DNA from: Tanypteryx hageni
Lineage: Eukaryota; Arthropoda; Insecta; Odonata; Petaluridae
Direction of reading: 5' to 3'
Assembly: GCA_028673005.1 (NCBI GenBank)
Contig: CM054117.1
Span: 49,073,370 to 49,137,369 of the forward strand
Length of the DNA: 64,000 nt
Below are positions 49,301-59,133 of the stretch, in pieces. The notes under the pieces are model-generated. The model did not search any database and had not been told where the DNA came from. It was given only the letters and a program-made list of their open reading frames with translations. How positions within the stretch are numbered: position 1 is the stretch's first letter; each line of letters opens with the position of its first letter. The translations under genes and the position numbers were made by a program.

Positions 49301-52300
49301 GAAAGTAAAAACATCAAAAAGGCTTTGGAATGCTGCTTCCAAGAAAAGGATAAAAAGTGTGTTGTTCACTCTTGAAGTGAACACAAATGCTCATTCATTT
49401 TCTCTTCTACTTTAATGATTAATGAAACACAGAGTCATGTCCAAATTGCCGATAGAAACAGGTAGTTCTGGAAAAAACTAATCCACCTACTTTCCTTTCA
49501 ATACAATTTTAATATATAACAAGTAGGGGTGTACACAGGTTTCCCGTGGCACAGAAGTGCTTTTTTTCAAATTCCCTGTAGTTTAATCATATACTAATGT
49601 ATTTGCTTTGAAATCAGAAAATTATTTTTCCTTATATTATGGTAGCCCTGCTTTTTTGATCCGTTCTAAACATATCTTGTTTTCCCTTCTATACTCGTCC
49701 TACAAAAGAAATTTCTTTGAAATTTGTTCAGCCGATACCTTCAAAATTCAGTTACAGAAAAATTCTAACCTTGATATTGTGGTAGCCCTGTTTAGTTGAC
49801 CCTGTTGAAATAAGATATTTTGGTTATTTATTTATATGATTAAATATACTATATTTGGTTAAAATCCATTAGGTTAGTTCTCTAGAAATACATGTAAAAG
49901 AAATATTATTTAACTTTTTACTGTGGTAGCCCCCTGCTCTTTGGCTCCACTTTAAACATCTTGATTTCATTATGGTATGTTGTACAAGTCTTATATACAA
50001 AATTTAATTGAAATCCATTCCGCCAATTCCTTCCAAATCCTTAAAAACTGCAAGTTTAATTTGTAATTGTGGCACTCCTGTTTGATTGATTCGGTTTAAA
50101 TATGCTAATATGGTTTTGTATATTATAAGTATTAAATTTGGTAACAATTGATGCGGACAGTTCAACACAAATACGTGTAAAAAGAATTTTTTTATTCCTT
50201 ATATTGTGGCAGCCCTGCTTTCTATATCTATACTAATCATCTTGATTTTGTTATTTTATGTTGCATACCTGCTTCAAACAAAATTTCGTTGAAATTGGTA
50301 GGGCCAATTCCTTTCAAATTCACAATTACGAAATAGTTTAACTTTGCAATTGTGGCACCCCTGCTGAGTTTATCCAGTCCAAATGTGTCATTTTGGTCAT
50401 TAATATATGTGCATATTCTATGTACCAAATTTAGTTGAAATCGGTTCATTCATGAAGAAGATATTAGGGACACACAGACACCGAGGCGATCTCATGAGAC
50501 TACTTTCCATTTTTTGGAAAGTAGGCTAAAAAGTACACCCAATCTCCAACTAACACGAATTCTATCGACACAATTTCAGTTTAACACGATTTTTAAAGTA
50601 GGGCTGGTTTTTGAGAAACATGACCGGTCATTCGCTTTGACACAATTTCTCCATGACTTCTCTACAATCATGAAAAAGGTCTAGAAAGCGGAAACAGAAA
50701 CCAACTTGAGCCCTGCTTTTCATTAACTGCGAATGACAATAAGCCCATTATCGTGACATCTAATCCAGAGGATGAATATGACAATTTCTATGAGTCTGAT
50801 GAGAAGGTGAGGGATGTTATGGCTTTTAAATTGCAATGTAGAAAAATACCATTCTTGAATGTTTTTAAAATTTCCTCTGATCATTTTTGTAATTTTCCAT
50901 GGATCATATGTTGTTATTTTCTGGAAAATTATTTCATGTATTAAAACGAAAATGTTTAATTCTTAGTTATTTCTTGTTTAAAATTATCATTTTACATATC
51001 TTTTAAATAACGTCTGCTAAATAAATGGTGAACAGTTGATTCAAAATGGCAGTCATCTACATCGAAAAATATGCTGGAGGTTATGGTTCACATTTTATTG
51101 GTGGTGGGAGTAATAAACCAAGAAAAGTTATATTGCTAGAGCAAATACTAGATTTACTTAAGCGCTATGAGAACAATGACCAAACACGCGGTATCATTCA
51201 CAGTTGGAGATTTTTTTTCATTGGATATACATGGGATTGTGTTGGTGATTAGTAATCATATTAATCATAATGTTTTATTATGTGTTTGATCACTTTCTTC
51301 ATTTTTACAGGTTTATTTATGTATTTATAAGAAAAACTAAATTCCATTATAGCGAAAAAAATTCAAATTCAGATTCAGTTGTTGCAGACAAATACAGTTG
51401 TGACAGAATAAAAGCTACAAAAATAGTAACGAAAGTACTTGGTCCCGAGTCAAAAACCTTATTTTAAAAGGGCTTTTCTGTAATGTCCACGCTTCTGAAA
51501 TTTCTATGTTAATATTTTACGACAACATCGGTTGAATAATCTATCAAAAGCCGAGTTTTATGATACAATTACCGTAAAAAGCAAATATTTAAGAAGTGAC
51601 TTCTAAAAATAATTTTTAGTACTTTTTTAATGTATGTAATCATGAAAAATTGGCATCCATTTCCATTATATTACACGGTGACAACTCGAAAACCTATTTT
51701 GGAGTCGAGCTCCTAAATATCACAGATAGGTTCAATTTTGAGCCATTGCACATTTTCAAGTTATTTAATTTAAAATGAGCAAAATCACTCTAACTCAGCC
51801 ATTTTTCACCTAGAAAAAGAGCGAATTTTACGGAAATAAACATAAACCGTTCATGGTCAAAATAAATCTCCCAGGCATCATACAATGCCATAAATAAACC
51901 TGTCACTAGATGCACTATGACTCCGTTACATGGAAGCGTTTCTCACATTTCTGTGGATAAAATGTATCACTTACAGCATTCAGAAAGCACAAACGAACAA
52001 CTCCAACAGCTATTTAGTGAAAAATTTCCATCACAAGATTGTGTTCTTTGTTTTTATACAGAGTAATATAAATATATTCTTTTAGGTGGTCTACCATCAG
52101 CAGATGGATGGGCAAATCTCTTGCAATGCCTGCATCCCTTTTTTGGTGGAAACTTTAGGAGAAAAAAGTGCGGGTGTTACACGGGTAAATACGGCATCTA
52201 GAAAAGATTCAAATCTGTGCATCTCAAAATGTTTCTGCAATACCGTCACAAAATGTTGCAAAAGAGTTGCAGTCAGCAAGATTGAGCAACTTTGATAACT

Positions 52301-55300
52301 ATTTCGTGTTACATCGTCATTACAGATTGTTCTTTGTCTCCATAAAATTCTCCCTAACTCACGGGGAATATTTAGATTATGGTTGCCTTGAAAGTCGGCA
52401 GGCAAAAAATTCAAAATTCATGGGTGCCTATTATTTTGCAATAAATGGCCAGGCATTGAAGGATTACCACATTAAGAATAATTACACAATTTTAACACTT
52501 ATGGTAAGTTTTAAACCACTTTCATTTTCTCAATAGGAGATATGCTTCAAGTGCAGGAATTTCCTGATTCAGTTGGCACGTTGAGCCCAAAAATTTGGTA
52601 AACTTTCAGTGTTTGTAATTGAAACAGAATGTGATGAAGTATATACATGCTATGGGATATGTTTAGAATGCTTTGTGTGGACAAAGTACACAATAAACTC
52701 TAATTTTCTATATCAGCAAAGGCAAAATCCAAGTAATGTCGTCATCTTATATTTTGAGAGATTTTTAGAAAAAAGTGCAAGCAATAAATGAGCAAATACA
52801 GTAAGTTATTTTCTCTCTCTACAATTGTAAGATTACTTTTTTGCCTGTTCCTCATCTCTGCTTTATCTTCATGCTTATGACATATGTTAAGGGATGACCT
52901 GTGGTAACACAAACTGTCTCAAGCAGATGTCATAACATCACTGCATATGATTCATGATAATATCAGAGCTACCAGTGCTTCCATAAATAATTGACAATCT
53001 TTGGACCCACTGGTAGGTCTCTTCATATCTTTCACATACAGCAGGGCAATCCACAATTATGTTGTCATATGGGAACTTTTTCAACTCACACGATGAACGG
53101 TAGACTTAGACAAAGATAGCTAAATAACTCACTGCCTTTTATATAATTCAAAATATCTCACATGGCTCTAAATACTACAATTTTTTCGGTTTTAATAATT
53201 TCTATCCAATGGATAAAATAATTTTCCACTAGGTGTAAAACTTGGAATGAATGACCATATCTTAAACCTTTAAGACAGCGATGTCCAATATACTCAACAT
53301 ATGCCACATGTGGCGATTTGATATTTTGTTTGTGTAGCATTTCAAGATGCTCCTGATTGCTTACTTGATCACTCCCACTTTAGCGCATTAGGTAGTCAAG
53401 CCAATGAGAGAGAGAGAGGTGATTAGAGCACAGTGCATTACTGAATAGTTCCTAACATTGTCTTTGTCCTAAAATATTTTGATTCAATTGCCTTATTCAA
53501 AAATTATTCTTATTCACTACAACTTTTTATGTATTTATTTAACTAGTATTTCATTTGTTATGATTATTTGGAATTTGTAGGTTATCAATTTACTAAAATA
53601 TTTTTCCTTCATTGTAGACATGGATAAATTTGTTATTAGAAAACAGCAAAACAAAGCCAAGAGTAGTGCCAGTCTGACTGACAAGCACCTGAAGTGAAAC
53701 TACAACAAAGAAAAAGAGAGACTTGAAGATTCTCATGTGTAAATTTCATGAACAATGTCAGATGGAATTTGTAATCGTGGAAATGAACGAAAAACCGGTG
53801 AGTACACTTTGCAAAAATATGTTTAACAAAAACAATGTGGATGGTTTGAAAATGCATTTTCAAAACATGATGTGCTGATTGAGTCGATGCTTGGTGCTAG
53901 GCTCCACTATGCTTTCACCCTAAGACAATCTCACTAATGAGAGGGTAGCGGGTTTTCTTTGGAGTAACTCATGGAGGACATCCATTGGGGAAGTTTGGCA
54001 TTAGCTTGGCTAGCCTGGTCACAAATAAGAAAACATCCATGTTCGAATATGACATTCACTTTATTTCAGTAAATTACTTAATCAGCTTAAAGTATTTCAA
54101 AGTGTACAATAATGCTTAGCTATGAGTAATCTGTAGAACTGTCGTTATTTTTTGGATTCATATATTAATCTTTGGACTTATTGGAGATGGATTTAAGTTT
54201 TCTTAGCAATATATATAAACTTCACTGTTTGATCGTAGAAAGTTTTATGCACCGAATTCAAATCTTAGAAAGTAAATAAATATTATTAGTTAAATTATGC
54301 TGTTACATAATTTGGAATGTTTATTGAAATATTTACATGCTACATCAAACAGATGGTTTGGATAAGAGATAATACAAAAACAAACTTCTGAAATTCTTTG
54401 AATGAAATAAAAGAATTTAATTAATAAATGTTGCTATGCAGGAAAAATGAGTAATAAAATCATTTGCAACAATACAACAAAAAATGAAATTTAACTTGAG
54501 AGTTTTTGTATAACAATTATTGGTGTCAAACTGCAACTTAGATAAACTGCTCAAGAAAAAATATGCTTTCACAAACAAATATAATATTAACCCATATCTG
54601 CCCAGTGGCAACATTTGTTGCCAAGAAATTTAGATTTTTTTTCTTTACATTAAAGCTACCTAAAAATATAGTTATATTATTTTACAATCTCAATTTATTT
54701 TATAATAAATATATAAAGCCTGCATCATTTTTGTTTCCATACCCTTTAAAATACATTTTCAAATGTTGCTGTATGTTCATCCATTTCCACTGACCTCTTG
54801 TCATCTTTCTACTTTAAATAGAATATAATTTCTGTGAAAGTTTTATAATATTCTCTCTATTTTCAAATTCTACATTGTGTAAGAGATAACATGGAAAAAT
54901 AACGATTTAAAAATATTGTTTATCACCACCATAATTGAACAACAAACTTAGGTGGCAACAAATGTTACCACTGGGCAGATAAGATATCACTTTTAGGTAT
55001 TATCTCATATTTTGCTAATTTTTTATATTTTCAAAACTTTGTTTTCTTTATTAAAAAATATATTCAGTAGCCAAGAAAATGAAAATAACGGTACCTTTGC
55101 CTATTTCGCAGTATGATTTAAAAAGGGTGGGGTTGATCTGAATGATCAATTTGTTGCACAGTACAGAACAACTACTAGAACCAAAAAGTGGTAGTGGCCT
55201 TTTTTTGCGTGGGTAGTCAATGTTTCCTGCGCACAAGGATGGCTTGTCTATAGAAAATGGGTGAAGAACAATATTCCATTGTTAGATTTTCATAGGGAAT

Positions 55301-56758
55301 GTGTTTTGTTCCTTTTGTGACCTTACGGCTCAGAGCTCGCTGGGAGAGGTCCATGTGCCTCCACTTGGGTTGGACTAGATCCAATAAAACGCGATCGCAG
55401 AGATCACATTATTACCAAGGGATCCACATGCTTTCGCCATTGTAGACATTCCTCAAAGAGGACAATATTTATTTGTAAAAAATGCAATATTCCTCTACAC
55501 CCTAAACGTTTTGAAACTTTTCATATGTAATAATTTCTTTTCTAGAATTAAAATTTGTTAATTTCCTTTTTTGTAAAATTAAAACCTATGTAAAAGCCAA
55601 TAGGCTTCATAAAATTAATTAAACTAATGTAAAGTGTATGCTAAGTGGTCTATAATATGAACTATTCTGGAATGAAAAATTGTATTTGTTGAATTTTATT
55701 TGAAATTAATAATTTTTGTGATGCAAACATTTTTTTGTAAGGTCGCAGTTTTTGAAAAATATACATTTGAAGGTGCTACAACAAAAATAATTGAATTAAT
55801 TTATACAGGTACTCAGCACCATAACTAGCTACTTTAGCACCCGAGTCAAGCTACCAAATATGCGCACCCTTCATAAAAAATCTCTCATACCAATATTTTT
55901 TACTATATGGATTTTTGTTGAACAATTAACAGATAAAATAAACTATAAATGATGTAATTTCTCATTATAAATGTACATAATTTTAATACATAGCTATTAA
56001 TATGATTACATACATGCATAATTACATATATAAGTAGTTTAAATACAGAATGTATAAATATCTTAATATTAAAGAGTTATTCTACGTGATTTAAATGCAG
56101 CAAAGCCACCAATAACATCATTGAAATTTATAGTTTTTGGTATGTGTAATGTCTGGTGCAAATATAGTAGTGATATCGCCCCTGTCATTGTGCCTTGCAA
56201 CCTTGCACAACTTGCCATTAACAATATTTGCACCCCTTCTTTAGTTGTGCCAGGGCAAATGCCCTGCTTGCTCTGCCCTAGTTACGGCACTGCATTTACT
56301 TAAAAGAAAAAACCCTAAAAAGGCAATTTTATGTATAGCTGTCTTATTTGCCAAATGACAACAAATGTTGCAATTAAAATAAACATACTTCTGACCAAAA
56401 AAATCTAAAACTTTTTCTATATGTTATTTGTGCTTTTTTGACAAAGATGTAATACAAAAATTCCATAAAATATGCAAAAAACGTTTTGGGCAGTAATGGG
56501 CTAATATCAATCGGGCTAACTTTTCAGTAATCAGGAATACAATTACTTGCTAATAGGAACATGTACATTCAATTTTAGAAATCAAATTATATGATTAGAC
56601 TTACTCTTTTTTGATATGATACAAGCGCCGGTGGTAATGCAACTAGGAAACCTTTCACAATAACAGTGATCATCTTCAAGACTAGATCAGTAACACAAAC
56701 CAACCAAAACAGGTCATATATTGTCAGAGGCTGACTGTATGGTGGTATCATGAATAAG
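40056..56758 (-). CDS. RNFT1/RNFT2-like RING finger and transmembrane E3 ubiquitin ligase, 3' part
   Basis: Three exons with matching phases, 56758-56605, 48913-48698 and 40379-40056, encode the C-terminal ~230 residues. Hydrophobic segments lie around YDLFWLVCVTDLVLKMITVI and GKVFGVLLCAAYVVFK, with the family word YRSLCPIQPWLYYLI between. The splice at QDL|EVGVRPSAEEL gives the same spacing from QD to the RING as in vertebrate RNFT proteins. The RING reads CPIC, then CGRHIFCEAC, then CPLC; the C-terminus keeps WRDGSTTHVLQFY. RNFT proteins are multi-pass ER-membrane E3 ligases linked to ER-associated degradation. An acidic run (GPEEDDEEEDVV) between RING and C-terminus is longer than I recall for the family. 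The 5' exons (N-terminus and first helices) are not found and probably lie beyond 64000. Confidence 0.92.
40857..41393. mobile_element. Tigger/pogo-like MITE, TA target duplication
   Basis: Ends CAGTAATAACTCGATATACG and the imperfect complement ending GGACTACTG. TA on both sides (40855-40856 and 41394-41395). Inner repeats ACTTCGTATATCGAATA and CTTTGTATATCGAGTATTCG strengthen the match. 537 bp, non-coding, RNFT intron. Confidence 0.85.
41985..42231. mobile_element. hAT MITE with perfect 8-bp target duplication
   Basis: Ends CAGTGTCGTAGCAAGA and TCTCGCTATGGCACTG. ATGCACTG flanks both sides exactly (41977-41984 and 42232-42239). 247 bp, no coding capacity. Confidence 0.95.
42240..42797. other. 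Intron, nothing recognised
   Basis: RNFT intron sequence between two MITEs; the 73-codon minus frame at 42408-42629 has no recognised domain. Confidence 0.45.
42798..43724. mobile_element. Probable Tigger-like non-autonomous element
   Basis: The right end GTTACACCAACATTTTACTG is followed by TA (43725-43726). The left end CAGTTCAATAGAAACAATG is preceded by TA (42796-42797). Subterminal words ATGTCAGTATAACAAAG and CATTTCGTTACTCTGAC are inverted relatives. The outermost bases match poorly, so the limits are provisional. Confidence 0.5.
43953..44060. repeat. Solo end of a TA/ACCGTAT-type MITE
   Basis: TACCGTATCTGCCCGAATAG followed by GACCCCCC has the same end style as 46203 and 27380, but no matching right end was found nearby. 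Confidence 0.4.
44061..44728. other. Intron, nothing recognised
   Basis: AT-rich RNFT intron sequence; may include the body of the element whose left end is at 43953. Confidence 0.4.
44729..45106. repeat. Palindromic MITE-like repeat with C/G-run ends
   Basis: TGGCTGTGTGTAATCAGTCG followed by CCCCCCCC at the left, and GGGGGGCCGATTGATTACAT followed by AGCCA at the right, are inverted. Interior AT-rich, about 380 bp. No clear target duplication. Confidence 0.6.
45107..45661. other. Intron, nothing recognised
   Basis: RNFT intron sequence without recognised repeat ends or coding block. Confidence 0.45.
45662..47769. mobile_element. Tigger-like element interrupted by a nested MITE
   Basis: Left end CAGGTACACCCCAGGTTACG and right end CGTAACCCGGGGTGTGCCTG are inverted with two mismatches. 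TA follows the right end (47770-47771); the left flank is AA. Subterminal blocks resemble Tigger elements. Without the nested 969-bp MITE the element would be about 1.1 kb. No transposase is recognisable; the 100-codon minus frame at its right end has no known domain. Confidence 0.8.
46203..47171. mobile_element. TA-flanked MITE nested in the Tigger-like element
   Basis: The left end CCGTATCAATCTGAATATAG and the right end CTACATTTGGACTAATACGG are imperfect inverted repeats of the same style as 27380-28803. TA on both sides (46201-46202 and 47172-47173). 969 bp, no coding capacity. Confidence 0.75.
47770..48697. other. Intron; short repeat shared with 41634
   Basis: 48325-48370 (GGTTATAATAATCTAAGAGG, TTGATTAGCC) closely matches 41634-41679 in the same orientation, pointing to a further interspersed family. 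Nothing else recognised. Confidence 0.5.
48698..48913 (-). CDS. RNFT-like exon: membrane segment before the RING
   Basis: Acceptor TTTTTTATGACAG and donor GATTTG|GTAAGA. Exactly 72 codons in phase 0-0: GKWFYFIEITSQTYRSLCPI, PWLYYLIEAYQGTGKVFGVL, LCAAYVVFKVTELLRKGK, up to MVMQDL. Confidence 0.92.
48914..49456. other. Intron, nothing recognised
   Basis: RNFT intron between the exon at 48698-48913 and the Helentron-like copy. Confidence 0.5.
49457..50530 (+). mobile_element. Helentron/DINE-1-like non-autonomous element, copy B
   Basis: Inverted relative of 15536-16588 with the same six internal units. Near the left end is ACCTACTTTCC; at the right end a 9-bp hairpin CTACTTTCC/GGAAAGTAG (50500-50508 with 50516-50524) is followed at once by GCTAA. 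A third end of the same kind, GCCTATTTCC...GGAAAGTAGGCTAA, occurs at 62106-62135. A terminal hairpin followed by CTRR is a Helitron-type 3' end, and subterminal inverted repeats plus central tandem units are DINE-1/HINE features. No Rep/helicase is in the window. Confidence 0.75.
50531..51260 (+). pseudogene. Possible Tigger/jerky-like transposase fragments
   Basis: 51109-51205 reads SNKPRKVILLEQILDLLKRY then ENNDQTRGI, resembling the N-terminal CENP-B/jerky helix-turn-helix. 50732-50812 reads IVTSNPEDEYDNFYESDEKV, which could be an acidic C-terminal fragment. The order is not co-linear for a single copy and no DDE core is seen, so this is tentative. Confidence 0.35.
51261..54586. other. Intron; mostly unrecognised
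   Basis: At 53620-53696 the plus strand reads MDKFVIRKQQNKAKSSASLT then a stop, reminiscent of the N-terminus of some hAT transposases, but nothing follows it. Other frames up to 105 codons show no domain. AT-rich. Confidence 0.35.
54591..56500. mobile_element. piggyBac-like MITE complex
   Basis: TTAA (54587-54590) precedes CCCATATCTGCCCAGTGGCA followed by ACATTTGTTGCC. An inverted block GGCAACAAATGTTACCACTG followed by GGCAGATAAG lies at 54954-54983, and a third, ACAACAAATGTTGC with TGGGCAGTAATGGGCTAA, at 56358-56504. TTAA-type flanks and CCC ends fit piggyBac. Either one 400-bp MITE plus a related end, or one 1.9-kb element split by later insertions. Confidence 0.6.
55814..56292. mobile_element. 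hAT MITE nested in the piggyBac-like region
   Basis: Ends CAGCACCATAACTAG and CTAGTTACGGCACTG. Flanks CAGGTACT and CATTTACT agree at 6 of 8 positions. 479 bp, non-coding. Confidence 0.82.
56605..56758 (-). CDS. RNFT-like exon: membrane segment
   Basis: Acceptor TCTTTTTTCAG|C and donor AAAAGA|GTAAGT. Encodes LFMIPPYSQPLTIYDLFWLV, CVTDLVLKMITVIVKG and LPPALVSYQKR. Enters in phase 2 and leaves in phase 0. The word YDLFWLVCVTDLVLK matches the family's conserved helix. Confidence 0.88.
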
Positions 56759-56989
56759 CTGAAAAAAGAGGAAAAATTAATGAGAAGTGATAGATTAACA
56801 GAATTTTATTATGTGAATCCAAGACATAACAAGATGATCCAAATGGAATTTACGATGCCTATTTTCCATTTAATCATTTATTTAATACTTATATTGGCTT
56901 TAATAGCTTTAAAATCACTGCTGATATGTAGCTCTTTATTCTCAAATTTCATAATAGAGCGTTGTAAAATACTAGCTGAAAGTATCCAG

Positions 56990-57665
56990 CGATGCCCGGG
57001 CTATGCCAGACGTCTTCGATGAATATAATTATATGTCATATGGTAACACAATTATTTCAACTTTTGCGCATTTTTTCATGTTCATAAAAAGAATACTTTC
57101 CCCTATATTACATATGGAGAAAGTAAAAATCCTATCACGTACAGAAAGACCAACAGACACAGACATCATCGTGAAAATAGTCAAAACATGTTCAGGGCAC
57201 CTCAAAACGTGTATTTCCATTGAAATCTCACATTCGAAATTTTTCTACTAGGTAAAGAAAGTAAAAACTAATTCTGAGATATCTCTGATACCTATGAATT
57301 GGGCCGGGAGGGTCCATGGATATCTGGAGGGAATGGGAGCATATGTGAGAGTAATAGGATTTCGAGTTCAACAATGCAATCGGTTGGCAAGGCGACTTCT
57401 CCTTAAAAATGCTAAATTTTGTCAAAATATAGTATTAAAACATTAAATTTGAGAAATTTCGATTCAAAGGCAATAAAAGACAATAAGAATACGAAACTAT
57501 TGCCATTTTTCTTTAATGAAGACCAAGTCCCGGGATCGAAGGTCAAATATGTGAATTTTAATAAGCAAAAGAAAATAAGCTTGCAGGTCGAAATATCGAT
57601 TTCTTCATGTTATCTTATGGGGAATGGAAATTATTCTCAGGAATCAAACTCGGGTTGATTTTGGA
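56990..57665 (-). repeat. Interspersed repeat related to 4025-4335 and 19590-20440
   Basis: 57125-57240 is the inverted counterpart of 4080-4175. The adjoining part (57595-57665) resembles 20235-20300 of the intronic repeat. Finding both in one copy suggests they belong to a single larger family. Ends are not defined. Confidence 0.55.
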
Positions 57666-58861
57666 ATTTTTTTTTCGTAAATGGCTTTTACTTGAAGAAT
57701 CGAACATTCCCACCAAGTGTCAATCTTCTAGCTACTCGAAAAGTTTGTTAAAAATAGCATTACAGTTCCGCTTTCCCACTTACTGACGACAGTCATTTTT
57801 ATAAATTTGATTACAAATACATTTGAACAGAAACCTAAATTGATCATGTGTATTTGTGTGACAAAAATAATGTGTGTACCAGACCAGTGTTTCTCAGCCT
57901 TTATTAGACCGTGGAGCACACCACGATATCCCCTAATTTAGGAGGAGCACCAGACAAAATCCTTCTATTATATAAAAAATGAAAACCCTCCCCTCTCCCT
58001 ACAGGTTGACATAAAATCAAATGGGAGCAAATGCGATGCAGCATATTTTTCATTCGCAATTTAAAATCACTTAAAATCCCTCTATGAATGCAACACTTAA
58101 ACCAAACGACGCCTGAAAGAATGGAGATTCATTTTTCGGCCATTGATTTTCGAATACGTGTTGAATCGTTCCGCAAATTCATTATTAAAAATAAATTTTG
58201 GCTAAATTTTATACGAAAAAATTTTGTAGTCAAGGGTATCTGAATTGTTGCTGTAATTAAGTAAGGCACTGTATATATGCATATACTTTTATACATTTTA
58301 CAGTTCATGAATATTACATTGCCATCGATCCACAAAATGAAATAAATAAGTTCTTACTTATTTTTACACAGATAATACCTGTAAATAAATTATGGAAAAA
58401 TTTATTCATCAGCACAGAAACCTATGGTCTATAAAAGCCAGAGTGGCTTGATAGCTAGTACCGTAATTAAATTATTACATAAAACAAATAAAACATTGTA
58501 GCAAGTCCTTTAATTATAAATGCAGTAAATACTACAAACTTAGTATTACAAACTAGGTAGATTAACATAAAGGTATTCCAACAAATGGAAATAATGAAAG
58601 AAAAATCCAAAATAGTAATTAATCCTAAAACTTGGTGTCGAAGCAAAATATTACCATCAAAATAAAGGAAACGTTAAAATAAATTAAGTAGCCTTACCAA
58701 AAACACAAAAAATGAATAAACAATATTATAATTGATGGAATAATATGATCCGAAGATCCTATGCAGACAGGCATAAGCTGTAAAGGTGGGAATAATTTGC
58801 CGGGCAGATATTCTACCCAACCAAAGAAACATCCGCGTTCAGAAACGAAAAAAATTGTTCT

Positions 58862-58932
58862 GCTACGATAGTTCAGAGATTGAATATCCGCCCGGCAAGT
58901 GGAAGACCCAGGTTTGATTCCCGGTCATAGCA
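58862..58932 (+). repeat. tRNA-like cloverleaf (SINE head or pseudo-tRNA) inside the hAT element
   Basis: Folds by eye as acceptor GCTACGA/TCATAGC (6 of 7 pairs), D stem GTTC/GAAT, anticodon stem TCCGC/GTGGA with loop CCGGCAA, and T stem CCAGG/CCCGG with loop TTTGATT (4 of 5 pairs), followed by A-rich sequence. It recalls tRNA-Gly in the D and T arms. Lacks U33 and the D-loop GG, so it is probably not a working tRNA. It is part of a foldback (58797-58813 pairs with 58881-58897). Confidence 0.6.
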
Positions 58933-59133
58933 AAAAATTTTCTCGTTTCAAAATTATTCCCAATATTTTAATTACAGAGCAATAAAAAAGTAACATTAAA
59001 ATTTAGTAGAAAATTGATAATTTGATTTTTTAATCCATACAGGGTTTATCCATGTCTACTTAATGGGATATTTGAGCCTGCATGTTCGAACAGAGTACAT
59101 CTATCCTTGGGCTAAGTTTGGATAGAGATAGTC

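Noticed and set aside
52097..52414. 105-codon minus-strand frame and overlapping plus frames
   Set aside because: No recognisable domain and no consistent exon boundaries on either strand.
58862..58932. Functional tRNA with GGC anticodon
   Set aside because: C replaces U33, the D loop lacks GG, two stem mismatches occur, and it sits inside a foldback within a transposon.
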